Notes under the pieces: model-generated | The model's input: the letters and a program-made list of their open reading frames with translations, nothing else | What the model was told of the DNA's origin: nothing | Databases searched by the model: none | Made by a program: the position numbers and the translations under genes | In this document: positions 11,640 to 22,248 of the stretch, one piece after another | How the letters are laid out: each line of letters opens with the position of its first letter | How positions within the stretch are numbered: the stretch's first letter is position 1 | From: Liolophura sinensis | Taxonomy: Eukaryota > Mollusca > Polyplacophora > Chitonida > Chitonidae | Assembly: GCF_032854445.1 (NCBI RefSeq) | Contig: NC_088297.1 | Span: 124,001 to 188,000, forward strand | Reading direction: 5' to 3' | DNA length: 64,000 nt

Positions 11640-11835
11640 TGTTTTATAACAATATTCTGTCATATTCAACACAATGTCATGCTAATATATTGGGATCTCT
11701 TTGTTGTATATACGTGTAGAATACGTGCGTTACATTTAACAGAATAATCTGCTGCCCCAACAGAACGCATTCTAGACTCACTCTGATAACAAACTTTTTG
11801 TTAACAGATTATTTTTTGAGAGAATCTGACATGAC
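11640..11835 (-). repeat. Dispersed repeat R8, copy 3 (inverted)
   Basis: The reverse complement follows 9408-9600 over most of its length, including CAGATTATTCTGTTAAATGT, AACGCACGTATTC and GACATTGTGTTGAATATGAC. I estimate 70-75% identity with indels. Confidence 0.6.
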
Positions 11836-12149
11836 AATTGATATCTTTTTTTTGACTGACAAGAATACGGGATAAACCAAGCTGTTTGATTATGGACAGA
11901 AAAAGATCTGGACGTGTTTAAATGTCCATTTTTCTACAAGCACATTAAACACCAGTGCAGATCCGAATCTAATCCCCAAAACCTGACGATTTACTAGTGT
12001 AACCACAACACCATTATAACTCATCGCTTGTATATGCTCGTGTATACATGTTGCCAGACCACTTTGGTTTCAAAGTTTAAAATAAGTGAAATTATTCTCA
12101 GCAAAGGTATGTAATTTCCTGATCCAAGAAAGTGATGTTTTGGGCTGAC

Positions 12150-12242
12150 GTCGGTCTGCCCGTCTGCCCTCCAGTCCATCTGTCCGCCCATCCTTCTGTC
12201 GGTGCGTCCGTCCGTCCCTCCGTCCGTCTGTCTGTCTGTACG
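12150..12242. repeat. Degenerate (TCCG/TCTG)n pyrimidine-rich tract
   Basis: TCCGTCCGTCCCTCCGTCC and TCTGTCTGTCTG runs, strongly strand-asymmetric. Confidence 0.85.
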
Positions 12243-13651
12243 TATGCATCAACCTTTTTACTGATAAATGTATGCACGCATTAGGCTGAAATTTTGAGCG
12301 CATGTAGTTTGACCTTGTTTCAAGAATCATTTTGCTGATGATCCTGATTTTAAAAAATTGTTCATATTTTCCTCTAACTTTGTAATAATAATAATAATAA
12401 TAATAAAAATAATAATACATATATGAGGATTGTCACTGTCACAGAACTCATCATGCGGTCTATGGCAGCCGCGTTGTACTAGGGGGATTTGTACAATTAT
12501 TTCATTCCCTCGCCGAGGTTTGTGCTCTTGGAGTGTCGTCTAGTTTTTAATGCAACATTCTCGCCAATTCGGTAAAGGACATCTTCTCAAATTTACTGTG
12601 TTGTTGTTGTTATCTTATTAATCATGGCGATATGACTGACAGCAGCTCTAGATAGCATGTACAATGTATTATTGGAATATGTTGTACTATCCATGATCTT
12701 TAATACTCCAAGAAATATCGGTTACAATAGTCTTGCAAATCATGCTAATGCTTCTTCAAATTATTGTAATAATTAATGCAATGTATTATAAAAAAATCAA
12801 CAACCGACCAACCTCAGAGCTAAATGTGTATTCAATGTTGCCTTTTACACGTTTCCGTCAGATCTACCCATAATGCAATTCGGAATAAAAATTTGTTCTT
12901 GTCTGGCATAAGGGTATCATGTGATCAGACTTTCTTTGGAGTTAGCTGATAGTTAGCCGTTCGGCTCAAAATCGATTCAGAATTGTTGTTTTTGCATTTC
13001 TAAAACGGCGTATAGAGCTTTCTCTGTCTCACCAAGCGATTTTTGCCTTATTAAATAGACTTTTTGTCTCTATTGGGCAAACGCTTTCTGAGAACTCCAT
13101 GGCCATTGGTGTTTGTTTTAATCTGATCTTTTTTTTGCTATATATACAAACCAACATCACGAGGACGTCGACTCGGATTAAACTCAGTCTCATCATTATT
13201 ACATGTGAAAAAATTCAGTTTGCCAGCGTACTCAGCTTTGCTAAAATCTCTTGAGACAAGGTTGAAATCTATAAAGATTTCTGAGAGATGTGAAAAACAG
13301 GCTTTACGCTAAAATGGATATTTCTCCTTGGAGCTCGTCTTCTTAAACTGAAGTTTAAATTTCTGAGTTACAAAAGGCAAGGTTTGAAGGCAAGAAAAAG
13401 ATACAGTCTGAAGAAATCGTCAAATAGTAGTGGACGTCACACGAAATGTGGCTAATCTTATTGCTGCCAGCTGGGCTTTAGGGATATAATGTATTCTGTG
13501 AAGCTCTATGATCATTTTGACTTTCTCTGACACATTGTTGTCTTTTCTACACCGCGGCAATTACTCATGTTGGTTTGTTAATGTTTTTCATTAAGGGTAT
13601 TGAGATAAAACACATGCGTTTTGTTTGAATAGTTTTTGGTGTTTAAATTAA
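12243..13651. other. Unique sequence
   Basis: An (AAT)n microsatellite at 12383-12415 is the only repeat seen. No reading frame of note. Confidence 0.5.
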
Positions 13652-13850
13652 ATATATATATATTTGAATGGTGTTTCACGCCGTACTGAAAGATATGTCA
13701 CTTTTATGTCACTACATTATGGTGGTAGCATTGAAGGAAACGGGTCAGTGCCAGAGGGAAATCCGCGACCATCCGCAGGTTGCTGGTGGACTTTTCCACG
13801 TACGACCGGAGATGAAGCCAGCATGAGCTGGACGTGAGCTTCCCGCAACG
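13652..13850 (-). mobile_element. SINE-B, diverged
   Basis: ATGGTGTTTCACGCCGTACT, ATTATGGTGG, CCGCGACCATCCGCAGGTTG and GAAGCCAGCATGAGCTGGAC identify it. It is more diverged than most copies, and an (AT)n replaces the (TTTA)n tail. It is 5'-truncated and I found no TSD. Confidence 0.8.
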
Positions 13851-13892
13851 CTCTGTTCGAAATAAGATTTAACCTAAGAATGGATTAACTTG

Positions 13893-13940
13893 TAGGGAAG
13901 GTCAGCCACAGGAAGGTCAGCCACAGGAAGGTCAGCCACC
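13893..13940. repeat. 15-bp tandem repeat (3 copies)
   Basis: GGAAGGTCAGCCACA occurs three times in a row. Confidence 0.9.
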
Positions 13941-14074
13941 TGATTATGATCCAGGGACATGGTCTGGTATCTACATGTAAGTTAACAAGCCTAAGGGGCG
14001 AGTTTAAAACGACTAGAAAGACACATGTTCTGCTATGTTAAAGCGGTATAGTTTATCTGGTTCTCTTCTGTACA

Positions 14075-14408
14075 GTCCGTTTCGGGACCGGTCGATCCAG
14101 GATCAATCTTTGATCGAGTCATTCCCAAGACTTTAAAAGAGGAAGTTGTAACTTTCTCGTTTGGCGTTCAGCATGGAGGGGATAGTGCAATGACTGGTTG
14201 CCCGTATCAGTATAATGGTTCGGGCGGGGCCGCTTACTTGCCTTCGGTAAGTCGCCTCAGTGAAGCAGCACTAAATAAAAGAGCGGTGGAAGTCCGTCCT
14301 GCAACAAGGAGGCACATTACACGTATATACACCCTAAGGATTCCTTCGTCGTCATATGACTGAAAAATTGTTGAGTACGACGTTAAACCCCAAGCACTCA
14401 CTCACTCA
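14075..14408 (+). mobile_element. SINE-A, 5'-truncated, 12-bp perfect TSD
   Basis: Begins at GTCCGTTTCGGGACCGG, inside the tRNA-like head just after the A box. It retains the B box (GATCCAGGATCAATC, about 14094-14108), then the body with TATCAGTATAATGGTTCGGG and AAATAAAAGAGCGGTGGAAG, and ends in the shared 3' domain and (CACT)n. The 12-bp sequence CTCTTCTGTACA flanks it at 14063-14074 and 14409-14420. A perfect TSD plus truncation indicates target-primed reverse transcription, relatively recent for this window. Confidence 0.93.
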
Positions 14409-14420
14409 CTCTTCTGTACA

Positions 14421-15920
14421 TCAGCCATTTTTTGTATCGTTGTGCACGTTAAGCGCACGTATAGCTCACAAGATCTGAAAATCAACAGTCAGGAAATGAC
14501 TTATGAGGATGGAAAGTTTTGGGCAATCCCGACCATTGTCGAACACACGAGGTGCTAAATCTTTGCCTTTAGAATGGATATTTAAAGATGCCAATACGCA
14601 AGAGCTCGTTCCACGGGTAAAGATCTGCGCACGATGTGTGGAAAAGTTGTCTAGTTACGTACAAATGTACAAATTTCAATGTACAAATAATGTTCACAAC
14701 ATTGTAACAGTTTCTGTAACTTTGTTGATGGTCAGATGAATAAATAGCCTTGACCTTAGGTCGTTCCGCTATTCAAGGAGAATAAACATAGGCGTTTTGA
14801 GCAAATTCCAGACTATCTAGAAATTTTACGGTTTGTTTCAGACCAAAAGTAAGCTGCAAATGGCATGTAGGTATATAAATTAATACAAGAAATGTAAGAC
14901 ACTAATAGCGCTGTATTTAGTTTGATAACTTTCGGATTCACTTCACAAACCTTTGCAAGTTAACTTGAAACCCGAGTCATTCACCGGTTTTTTTATTCTA
15001 CATGAATTTCTCCAGGAGCTCGGAATGCCTGCATGAAAATAATGCGCAGTTCAACTCAAATACTAGTACATCACCCTGTTCCACTTTGTTACCAGTAAAA
15101 AGAGTTCAAGGTTGTTAATGACAGTGTGATAATTGGCTCCATACTTTTTCCCGAAGAAAACCCACTCTTCAGACATGCCTGAAATTAACGGAATGTCAAA
15201 GCCTTTAGCGAAACATAAAGGTTCACAGGTCCAAAAGACGTAGTTACTTGAAATCAATGTGTTTGAAGCCATTGAATAGGTTCACTCACTAGTCATTCCA
15301 CTGATGTTAAGTTTTTACATCATGTCACCCAATCGTACATTTTGTAAGAGAGCTCTGAAAAAAGCCGCTGACAGCACCTCTGGAGAGTAATAGAGAATGC
15401 CAGGACAAGAATTTCATTTGGATCTCACAGAACATTTTCATAAGTTTCTAACAAGTCTCCAGTCAACACTGTAACAATAAGGGTGTGTTTTTACACTGAA
15501 CTTTTCTGTGATTTTGAGATGCAATACTTTTTCGCGTTTTATTCACGATTTTTGAAGCACTTTGGCTGTGATGCAACATGGAACAATAAAGCCCCTTTTC
15601 ACAGCACCTAGTTTATGGAAAAACACAATAAGTTGTAAATCTACAGTCAGATGATATATGTTCTCTACAGCAAAATGTACCTCAGCTAAAACTGCCAGTG
15701 TTTTTATTACGATGCTTTCTGTTGCTTAAAACATACCACTTAATCGTCAATTTTACGGCTATAAAGCAGAAGCATACATTTACAACCGGCAGGTGCGAGT
15801 TTGTATGACAATGGTAATTTTCCTGTTTATGACACAGTGAAACTGGTGACTATGACTCACAAAGCCGACAAAAATCACCTGTTCTCCACGAGCCTAACAT
15901 GATTCCAGCTATGTCCATAC
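14421..15920. other. Unique sequence, 1.5 kb
   Basis: Short frames at 14503-14739 (plus) and 15063-15272 (minus) carry no recognisable motif. No tandem structure or dispersed partner seen. Confidence 0.5.
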
Positions 15921-15995
15921 TGTATTTGCTTGAGGGTGTTTTACGCCGTAATCAAGAATATTTCTCTTATTTGACGGCGGCAGCTATGTCGGTAG
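15921..15995 (-). mobile_element. SINE-B 3' fragment
   Basis: GAGGGTGTTTTACGCCGTAATCAAGAATATTTCTCTTATTTGACGGCGG is the conserved 3' domain only, here quoted across its key parts. The (TTTA)n tail is reduced and the rest is missing. Confidence 0.75.
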
Positions 15996-16188
15996 AAAAT
16001 GTGAATTCACCTATGGCGCATGTGAAATGTGGCTGTGTTTCTTTAGCTTTAACGAATAAACGCAACACTTTTGACCTATCTATTTACAAGGATGACTAAG
16101 ACTTTCCATCACGCCACTGTTATGATAAAGCGGAAAATCATTATAATTCTGAACTTGTGTATTTTACTTGTTTACATTACAACAGACA

Positions 16189-16273
16189 GACGGCACTATC
16201 TCCTTGGCTGACGGCACTATCTCCGTGGCTGACGGCACTATCTCCGTGGCTGACGGCACTATCTCCGTGGCCG
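16189..16273. repeat. 21-bp tandem repeat (4 copies) ending in a SINE head
   Basis: The unit is CTGACGGCACTATCTCCGTG plus G. The last copy continues into CCGTGGCCGAGGGGGTTAGC, the SINE-B A-box region, so the repeat was seeded at or next to the SINE 5' end. As the period is 7 codons, two frames are open and read a seven-residue repeat. Confidence 0.9.
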
Positions 16274-16381
16274 AGGGGGTTAGCACGACCGCACTATCTC
16301 TGTGGCCTCACTCTCTGTCCGTACGCTGGGATGTCTGTCAGCAACCTGTTTCGTCAGAGCTCATCGGTTTCCTCCCACCAA
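16262..16381 (+). mobile_element. SINE-B head fragment, rearranged
   Basis: CCGTGGCCGAGGGGGTTAGC at the start, then TCTGTCCGTACG, TCTGTCAGCAACCTG and CGGTTTCCTCCCACCA, the order found in SINE-B but with deletions. It is followed within 12 bp by an opposite-strand SINE-B. Confidence 0.7.
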
Positions 16382-16392
16382 AGTTAAATATT

Positions 16393-16540
16393 TAATTATT
16401 TATTTGATTGACGTTTTACGCCGTACTCAAAAATATTTCATAGCGACCAGCATTATGGTGAGAAAAAAACGGGGTAACCCGTATTGGTGGGATGCTCCTG
16501 GATCACTGCGCCCTGCTGGCGTGCTAATCCGCTAGGTCAA
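16393..16540 (-). mobile_element. SINE-B, internally deleted, inverted to its neighbour
   Basis: TTATTTATTTGATTGACGTT, TACGCCGTACTC and CAGCATTATGGTGAG, then a jump to the head complement GATCACTGCGCCCTGCTGGC, GTGCTAATCCGC. The central body is missing. The 48-bp array begins at its head end. Confidence 0.7.
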
Positions 16541-17701
16541 ACATTCAGTCCCGTGTCCAGTGTGACGTTAAGCCTTATAATAAGTCAACCATTCAGTCCT
16601 GTGTCCAATGTGAAGTTCAGCCGTATAATAAGTCAACCATTCAGTTCTGTGTCCAATGTGACGATAACCCTTATAATAAGTCAACCATTCAGTCCTGTGT
16701 CCAATGTGAAGTTCAGCCGTATAATAAGTCAACCATTTAGTCCTGTGTCCAATGTGACGTTAAGCCTTATAATAAGTCAACCATTCAGTCCTCTGTCCAA
16801 TGTGACGTTAAGCCGTATAATAAGTCAGCCATTCAGTTCTGTGTCCAATGTGACATTAACCCTTCTAACAAGTCATCCATTCAGTCCTGTGTCCAATGTG
16901 ACGTTAAGCCTTATAATAAGTCAACCAATCAGTCATGTGTCCAATGTGACGTTAAGCCATATAATAAGTCAACCATTCAGTCCTGTGCCCAATGTGGCGT
17001 TAAGCCGTATAATAAGTCAACCATTCCGCCCTGTGTCCATTGTGAAGTTAAGCCGTATAATAAGTCATCCATTCAGTCCTGTATGCAATGTGACGTTAAG
17101 CCTTATAATAAGTCAACCATTCAGTTCTGTGTCCAATGTGGCGTTAAGCCGTACAATAAGTCAACCATTTAGTCCTGTGTCCAATGTGACGTTAAGCCAT
17201 ATAATAAGTCATCCATTCAGTCCTGTATGCAATGTGAAGTTAACCCTTATAATAAGTCAACTTTCAGTCCTGTGTCCAATGTGACGTTAAGGCGTATAAT
17301 AAGTCATCCATTCAGTCCTGTGTCCAATGTGACGTTAAGCCTTATAATAAGTCAACCATTCAGTTCTGTGTCCAATGTGGCGTTAAGCCGTATAATAAGT
17401 CAACCATTCAGTTCTGTGTCCAATGTGGCGTTAAGCCGTATAATAAGTCAACCATTCAGTCCTGTGTCCAATGTGACGTTAAGGCGTATAATAAGTCATC
17501 CATTCAGTCCTGTATGCAATGTGACGTTAAGCCTTATAATAAGTCAACCATTCAGTTCTGTGTCCAATGTGGCGTTAAGCCGTATAATAAGTCAACCATT
17601 CAGTCCTGTGCCCAATGTGACGTTAAGGTGTATAATAAGTCAACCATTCAGTCCTGTGTGCAATGTTACGTTAACCCTTATAATAAGTCAGCCATTCAGT
17701 C
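16535..17701. repeat. 48-bp minisatellite, about 24 copies
   Basis: The unit reads CCATTCAGTCCTGTGTCCAA, TGTGACGTTAAGCCTTATAA, TAAGTCAA. Units differ at a few recurrent sites (CCT/TCT, GAC/GGC, CCTTAT/CCGTAT). With a period of 16 codons the plus strand is open for 266 codons (16484-17284), giving a serine/valine-rich 16-residue repeat. A 2-bp loss at about 17259 shifts the frame and the array continues open in another frame (17227-17829). Indifference to that shift, no signal peptide and no flanking domain argue against a gene. Confidence 0.94.
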
Positions 17702-17800
17702 GGATACTTGATTTCAACACGTATCGCTGTCGGACACTCGGGTTTAACACGTGTCCGTGTCAGGTGCTCGAATTCAACACCTATCCCTCTCGAACACTCA
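17700..17800. repeat. 30-bp tandem repeat (about 3.3 copies)
   Basis: Units start TCGGATACTTG, TCGGACACTCG, TCAGGTGCTCG and TCGAACACTC, each followed by a (T/A)TTCAACAC-like core. It directly abuts the end of the 48-bp array. Confidence 0.8.
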
Positions 17801-18925
17801 TAAAATGTATGTTACCAAGCCTTTCATAAGCACTGTCATAAAACTGACTTTCTTTGATGTCAAACTAACACTGTTATCGAATGCCTTTTGTCAAGCATAT
17901 ATTACTTTATTCTCCGAAGCGCCTACCACTGTACTCAATTTTACTGGTTGAAATTTTTCAGCATGAGAGACTGGTAAAATTTTACAGTATCACCTTGCGT
18001 CAACCGTAACATGTAGTTCTCTGTGTTTTTACTGTAACAGATGTATTTGAAAATATAGATTAATTTAAATTACAAACCAAATCTTACCATACTTTCCAAG
18101 ATTATATTATTTGGAATACAAAAAAAAAGAAAAAATGAAAAATCATCAATTATGTATGTATTTGATCTAATACACTCTGAAAGAGCGAGACAGGCACGTT
18201 TTATGACGTTAAAACACACCCTGCTACAAGTTTTTAGAATCAGCCATTGTCTGTATTATGTAAAATATATTTCTGGGATGGACACAATTGACATCTTCAT
18301 CAGATTTGTGTTCTTATGCCCTTGAGAGAAAACAACTCTTTCCGATTTCGAGCCAAAAAAAAAAACGATTTCGTCAAAAGGCTTATTAAGAGTAAGAGTG
18401 GGTTCTATTGCAGACTTATATTAAATCTGAAACGTTTTAAAAAAGTGTTAACTTTACTCAAACAAGCTATCAGCGTATGCCATTCATGGTATGCTTTTAA
18501 TACTTTTGTCCTCCGGGAATTTTGTCCGTCCCCCCTGGAGAGAGAGCGAATCTACAATTGCATCCAGACTCTCCTAGTGGTAAAAAGACAAACACGTGAT
18601 CCTGTGCACTGTCTGATCTCCAACAAGACCAGTATATTTAGCAGCATGAACCTTCCCATCGCTTCACACCATAAACGACACTAAAACGAAACGCTGATGT
18701 TATGATGACCTTGGTGACCCTGATGACCTTTACCAGATTTCATATGTACTGCATATGAAACACGCGTTATACTTCTCACCTCATTTAATGATCCGGATAG
18801 TGTAGGATACTGTAGGCACATCAGGAACTGTGATGAGTTGAGAGAGATGTAGGACAACTTTACACATATCATGCCAACACATAACTTGTAAGGCGCTGTG
18901 GTTATACTCGTGATAACTTCTGGGA
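17801..18925. other. Unique sequence
   Basis: A plus-strand frame of 122 codons (18316-18684) starts with ATG and is rich in basic residues, but resembles no family I know and has no paralogue here. A-rich run at 18118-18135. Confidence 0.45.
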
Positions 18926-19400
18926 TAACTGCAAGATCAAAGGACGTCTCATTAAGGGCTTGGCGCGGATCTATCCCTATCCTTACCTGAGCAGTTAAAG
19001 GCGTCTCCAGGGAGTACAGGTTTGGGATAACAATTTGGAGGATCCTACAACCACAGCGAACAGTTTAAAGACGAAATGGTCAGAGCAGCGAAATCCTGAC
19101 GGTGTTAGACGCCAGAATCATCAACATACTTATAGAGATTGCCAGCTATTTCCCGTCCGCCTGTGAACAGGCAAACAAATGGAACCAGAAAGTCTTCTCC
19201 GTGAGATGCCCTTACGGTTCTAGCCTGAATAAAATACACGGTTTAGAGGATTACACGCGGTGTCAGCCTAGTATCAACGAAATCCTTTACCTTAATTACT
19301 TTTTCACATCAATGTAAACTGTGGAAACCGCTTAGCGCTTCGTAACTCGAAGCAAGCTAGAGAGCTTATGGAAAACTTCATGGGGTTACATACTCTCTCC
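18926..19400 (+). repeat. Dispersed repeat R1, copy 1
   Basis: Aligns over about 470 bp with the reverse complement of 44306-44790. Matching landmarks are GGACGTCTCATTAAGGGCTT, CGTCTCCAGGGAGTACAGGT, GAGATGCCCTTACGG and TTTGAGGATTACA-like motifs, in the same order. Roughly 70% identical with indels that are not multiples of 3, so the frame at 19102-19317 is not conserved and this is an old non-coding repeat. Confidence 0.75.
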
Positions 19401-19626
19401 ACGCCCCACAGTTGGAGTCCATCAGGGGAAGGCGATCAAAGCATACGTACAGCTGTGTGAGGAAAGTACAATCTACACTGTACGATTTGTCTATTTATTG
19501 ATTGGAGTTTTATGTCGATTTTAGAAAGGGGTCAGGCTCGTGCATTGCAGAACACTTAAACACTGGCGAAAGAACTGAAACTCGCCGGGTGCCTTTACAA
19601 GACAAATGTCTGGAAAAGGTACGATG
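19401..19626. other. Short stretch with possible SINE-B tail remnant
   Basis: At 19491-19525 TCTATTTATTGATTGGAGTT resembles the SINE-B minus-strand 3' end. Too short to be certain. Confidence 0.35.
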
Positions 19627-19822
19627 AAAATGAATCAATGATTGTAAGTGATTGGCTCCATACAGTTACCATGGTTACGTGATGGAACAGAAGTTATATA
19701 ATACAGCTAAATTCCACACCTGAAAATTAATCGATGATTGTATGTGATTGGCTTCCATGTTACCATGGTTACATGCTGGAACAAAGACAAGTTGTATAAT
19801 ATAATTTAATTTCACAACTGCT
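19627..19822. repeat. ~96-bp tandem duplication (2 copies)
   Basis: ATGATTGTAAGTGATTGGCT at 19638 recurs as ATGATTGTATGTGATTGGCT at 19734. Both copies carry GTTACCATGGTTAC and a TGGAACA.AG...TTATATAAT-like stretch. Copies differ by about 15% with indels. Confidence 0.85.
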
Positions 19823-20388
19823 CTATAATTTTTATTCAAGAAAACAAAGTATTCCATAAATCTTCATCGCTGTGAGACAAATTACGAAGAATACAGATTG
19901 CATTTCAGTTACATATATAACGGAAGTAGGATTTTTTTTTGTTTGATTAGAATGTGAAATGTGCAACACGTAATTTATCACACAATGTTTCAGCAGTTGA
20001 TAATGATGGGAAATTCACGCAGCTGTGCAAAAAGAGCTTTCATCCACGTAGCTCCAATAAACTCCTCAGTTGATGCTCTGACTGGTTTCAGATTTCTCCA
20101 GAAATTCCTTGAACGCCTAGAGCTTTAAATGGATACTTAATTTCAAAAGATGTCAATAGAAAAAAAATTGTTCTTTCTTGCATCGTTAAAAGTGAAAAGA
20201 ACGAGGACATCCATAATCTTGGCAGCACAAGATGGACTAAGTTTTTTTTGTGTGGCATCATTTACATTTCCCTGACATCTCTGATTGTCTCACAAACACT
20301 CAAAGTTCTTGAAGGTTTTTTAAGCATTTTTACTTTGAAGGTCAAACATGAAGTATAGTTATTAAGAAGACATCTGATAGATAAACCT
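19823..20388. other. Unique sequence
   Basis: Nothing recognised beyond a short poly-T at about 19930-19938 and 20240-20248. Confidence 0.45.
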
Positions 20389-20398
20389 CCGTGTAAAG

Positions 20399-20655
20399 GG
20401 TGAGTGAGCGAGTGATTGGGGTTTAACGTCGTACTCAACAATTTTTCAGTCATATGACGACGAAAGAATCCTTAGGGTGCATGTACGTGTAATGCGCCTC
20501 CTTGTTGCAGGACGGATTTCCACCGCTCTTTTATTTAGTGCTGCTTCACTGAGACGACTTACCGAAGGCAGGTAAGCCGCACCGCCCGAGCCATTATACT
20601 GATACGGGTCAACCAGTCGTTGCACTATCCCCTTCATGCTGAACGTCAAGCGAGG
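20399..20655 (-). mobile_element. SINE-A, 5'-truncated, 10-bp perfect TSD
   Basis: The plus strand reads the complement of the tail (GTGAGTGAGCGAGTGATTGG), the shared 3' domain (TTTAACGTCGTACTCAACAA), then the body to GCTGAACGTCAAGCGAGG. It lacks the whole tRNA-like head. The 10-bp CCGTGTAAAG flanks it at 20389-20398 and 20656-20665. Confidence 0.92.
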
Positions 20656-20665
20656 CCGTGTAAAG

Positions 20666-21000
20666 AGTACATAAGGTCGACCAGTGCTTTAGCACACATC
20701 TAATAGCTGTATACACTTTCACAAAATGAGTCCTGTAAAGTGAATCGTTTTCTTTCGTGGCATCATTACAAAACTTTTCTTTCCGAAGCCCTAGCACGTA
20801 TTTCATGGATATTTTTAGATCAGAGTAAAACTTTGTTGTTGTTGTTATTGTCATTCGGGATGGTTGTTCTTGTTTTCCAGCGTGGAGTGATTATTTGACA
20901 TCCATCTCAGCTTGTGACCTCAGGTCTGTACTTTCATCTGTGTTAGTGTTTTAACACAACAATACATGTAGGTCACATCGCTCATAACTTACCTTCTTAT
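20666..21000. other. Unique sequence
   Basis: Nothing recognised. Confidence 0.4.
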
Positions 21001-21006
21001 CATATA

Positions 21007-21612
21007 CCGGATGGTCATAAAAAAAAAATGGGCCGTACTTTGACACTCAATATCTCCGAAACCCTCTTACGTCAGCTTCTAAAAATGTACACACTCAAAA
21101 GCCATTATGTCCTAAGTATACATACTAAATTTCAATTTCATCCTTTAAGATTTCTGTTCATGGGACCTAAATCAAAATAGAGTCAAAAACGCATGTTCTG
21201 GACATTTCAAAATTATGTTCTACCTTGTTTTACTTGAAAAGGCGATCAATTCCTTGTCCGCCGCAGAGAAAACCATCTCGATTTAGCAAAACTTGTCCCT
21301 AGCTGGCAGAAGAGTTTCTCTTACATTAGAGCCAGACAATTTTTCCAGACGACACTTGATTGACGCGTGTCACACAGGTGCAGAACGCGCTGTACTCACA
21401 ACACCTGACAGGTCATGTAATGTGGGTCACCGGAACGAGCGTTTTGAGGCTATGTTTCGATTTTAACCCTGTGTGCAGACTACTCAAGCTATGATCTTGA
21501 AAATTGGTCGGTATATTAACAAAATCATGCCATTTGAATATCTAAAGAGTTTGAACAAGGGATAATGGATCAATGCAGCATCAAAGTACGGCCCATTTTT
21601 TATGCCCACCAG
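21007..21612. mobile_element. Non-autonomous TIR element (MITE-like), ~606 bp
   Basis: Left end: CCGGATGGTCATAAAAAAA then ATGGGCCGTACTTTGA to about 21043. Right end, reverse-complemented (21612 back to 21581): CTGGTGGGCATAAAAAA then TGGGCCGTACTTTGA. The inner 15 bp are a perfect inverted match and the outer part is imperfect. ATATA sits immediately outside both ends (21002-21006, 21613-21617), consistent with a short or TA-type target duplication. The interior has no transposase frame. Family not assigned. Confidence 0.7.
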
Positions 21613-21635
21613 ATATATCTGTCACTTTTGGTAGA

Positions 21636-21912
21636 CTTCTTGTGTAATAAAAACGCTTACTGTGCTGATTATTACACTAAGAGTTTTTGTTAGGTTTCTA
21701 ATGTAACAAAACCCTCAGCGTGCTAATTATTACACTCAGCGGGGTTTTTTTTAAAAAAACGCTTAGTGTGTTAATTACACAAAGCGTTTTGCTCGGCTTC
21801 TAGTGTAAAAAAACTCTTAGTCTTCTATCACACAAATCGTTGTAGTTAGACTTCCAGTGTAATGAAAACGCTTAGTGTGCTAATTATCACACTAGCTGAT
21901 TTTGTTAGTCTA
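21636..21912. repeat. Tandem array of hairpin-forming units (4-5 degenerate copies)
   Basis: Recurrent TAGACTTC/GGCTTCTAGTGTAA and AAACGCTTAGTGTGCTAATTA modules. Most units form a foldback; the best is AAAACGCTTAGTGTG (about 21756-21770) against CACAAAGCGTTTT a few bases later. The array begins about 24 bp beyond the TIR element. Confidence 0.75.
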
Positions 21913-21985
21913 GCAGCTGATACAAACCAGGCATTTTCAGAGTACTTTGGCCTTTGAGTTGTAATATTATCAACGATCAGTGAAA

Positions 21986-22236
21986 TTTATTTATTTATTT
22001 ACTTTATTGGTGTTTTACGCCGCACTCAAGAATATTTCATTTAAGCGACGGCGGTCAGCATTATTGTGGGAGGAAACCTGGCAGAACCCGGGGAAACCAT
22101 CTTCAGGTTGCTGTACGACCTTCCCACATACGGCCGGAGAGGAAGCCAGCATGAGCTGGACTTGAACTCACAGCAACCGCATTGGTGAAAGGCTCCTAGG
22201 CCATTACGCTGCGCCAGCCCGCTAATCAACTGAGCC
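21986..22236 (-). mobile_element. SINE-B, near full length, 12-bp perfect TSD
   Basis: Carries every SINE-B block in order (minus strand): a head GGGCTCAGTTGATTAGCGGG, B-box-like GTGAGTTCAAGTCC, GCTCATGCTGGCTTCCTCTC, the central body (shortened around the CATCCGCAGG site), the shared 3' domain and the (AATA)n tail. CGATCAGTGAAA flanks it at 21974-21985 and 22237-22248. This copy defines the true ends of SINE-B in this genome at about 250 bp. Confidence 0.94.
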
Positions 22237-22248
22237 CGATCAGTGAAA

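Noticed and set aside
12070-12420. Tyr-rich and Arg/Asp-rich minus-strand frame
   Set aside because: Low-complexity translation of (AAT)n and (TCCG)n microsatellites.
16484-17829. Serine-rich repeat protein gene
   Set aside because: The frame changes in the middle of the array without consequence, the start lies in a SINE remnant, and nothing follows the array.
18316-18684. 122-codon basic protein
   Set aside because: ATG present, but the composition follows local A-richness and no family is recognisable; left as unannotated.
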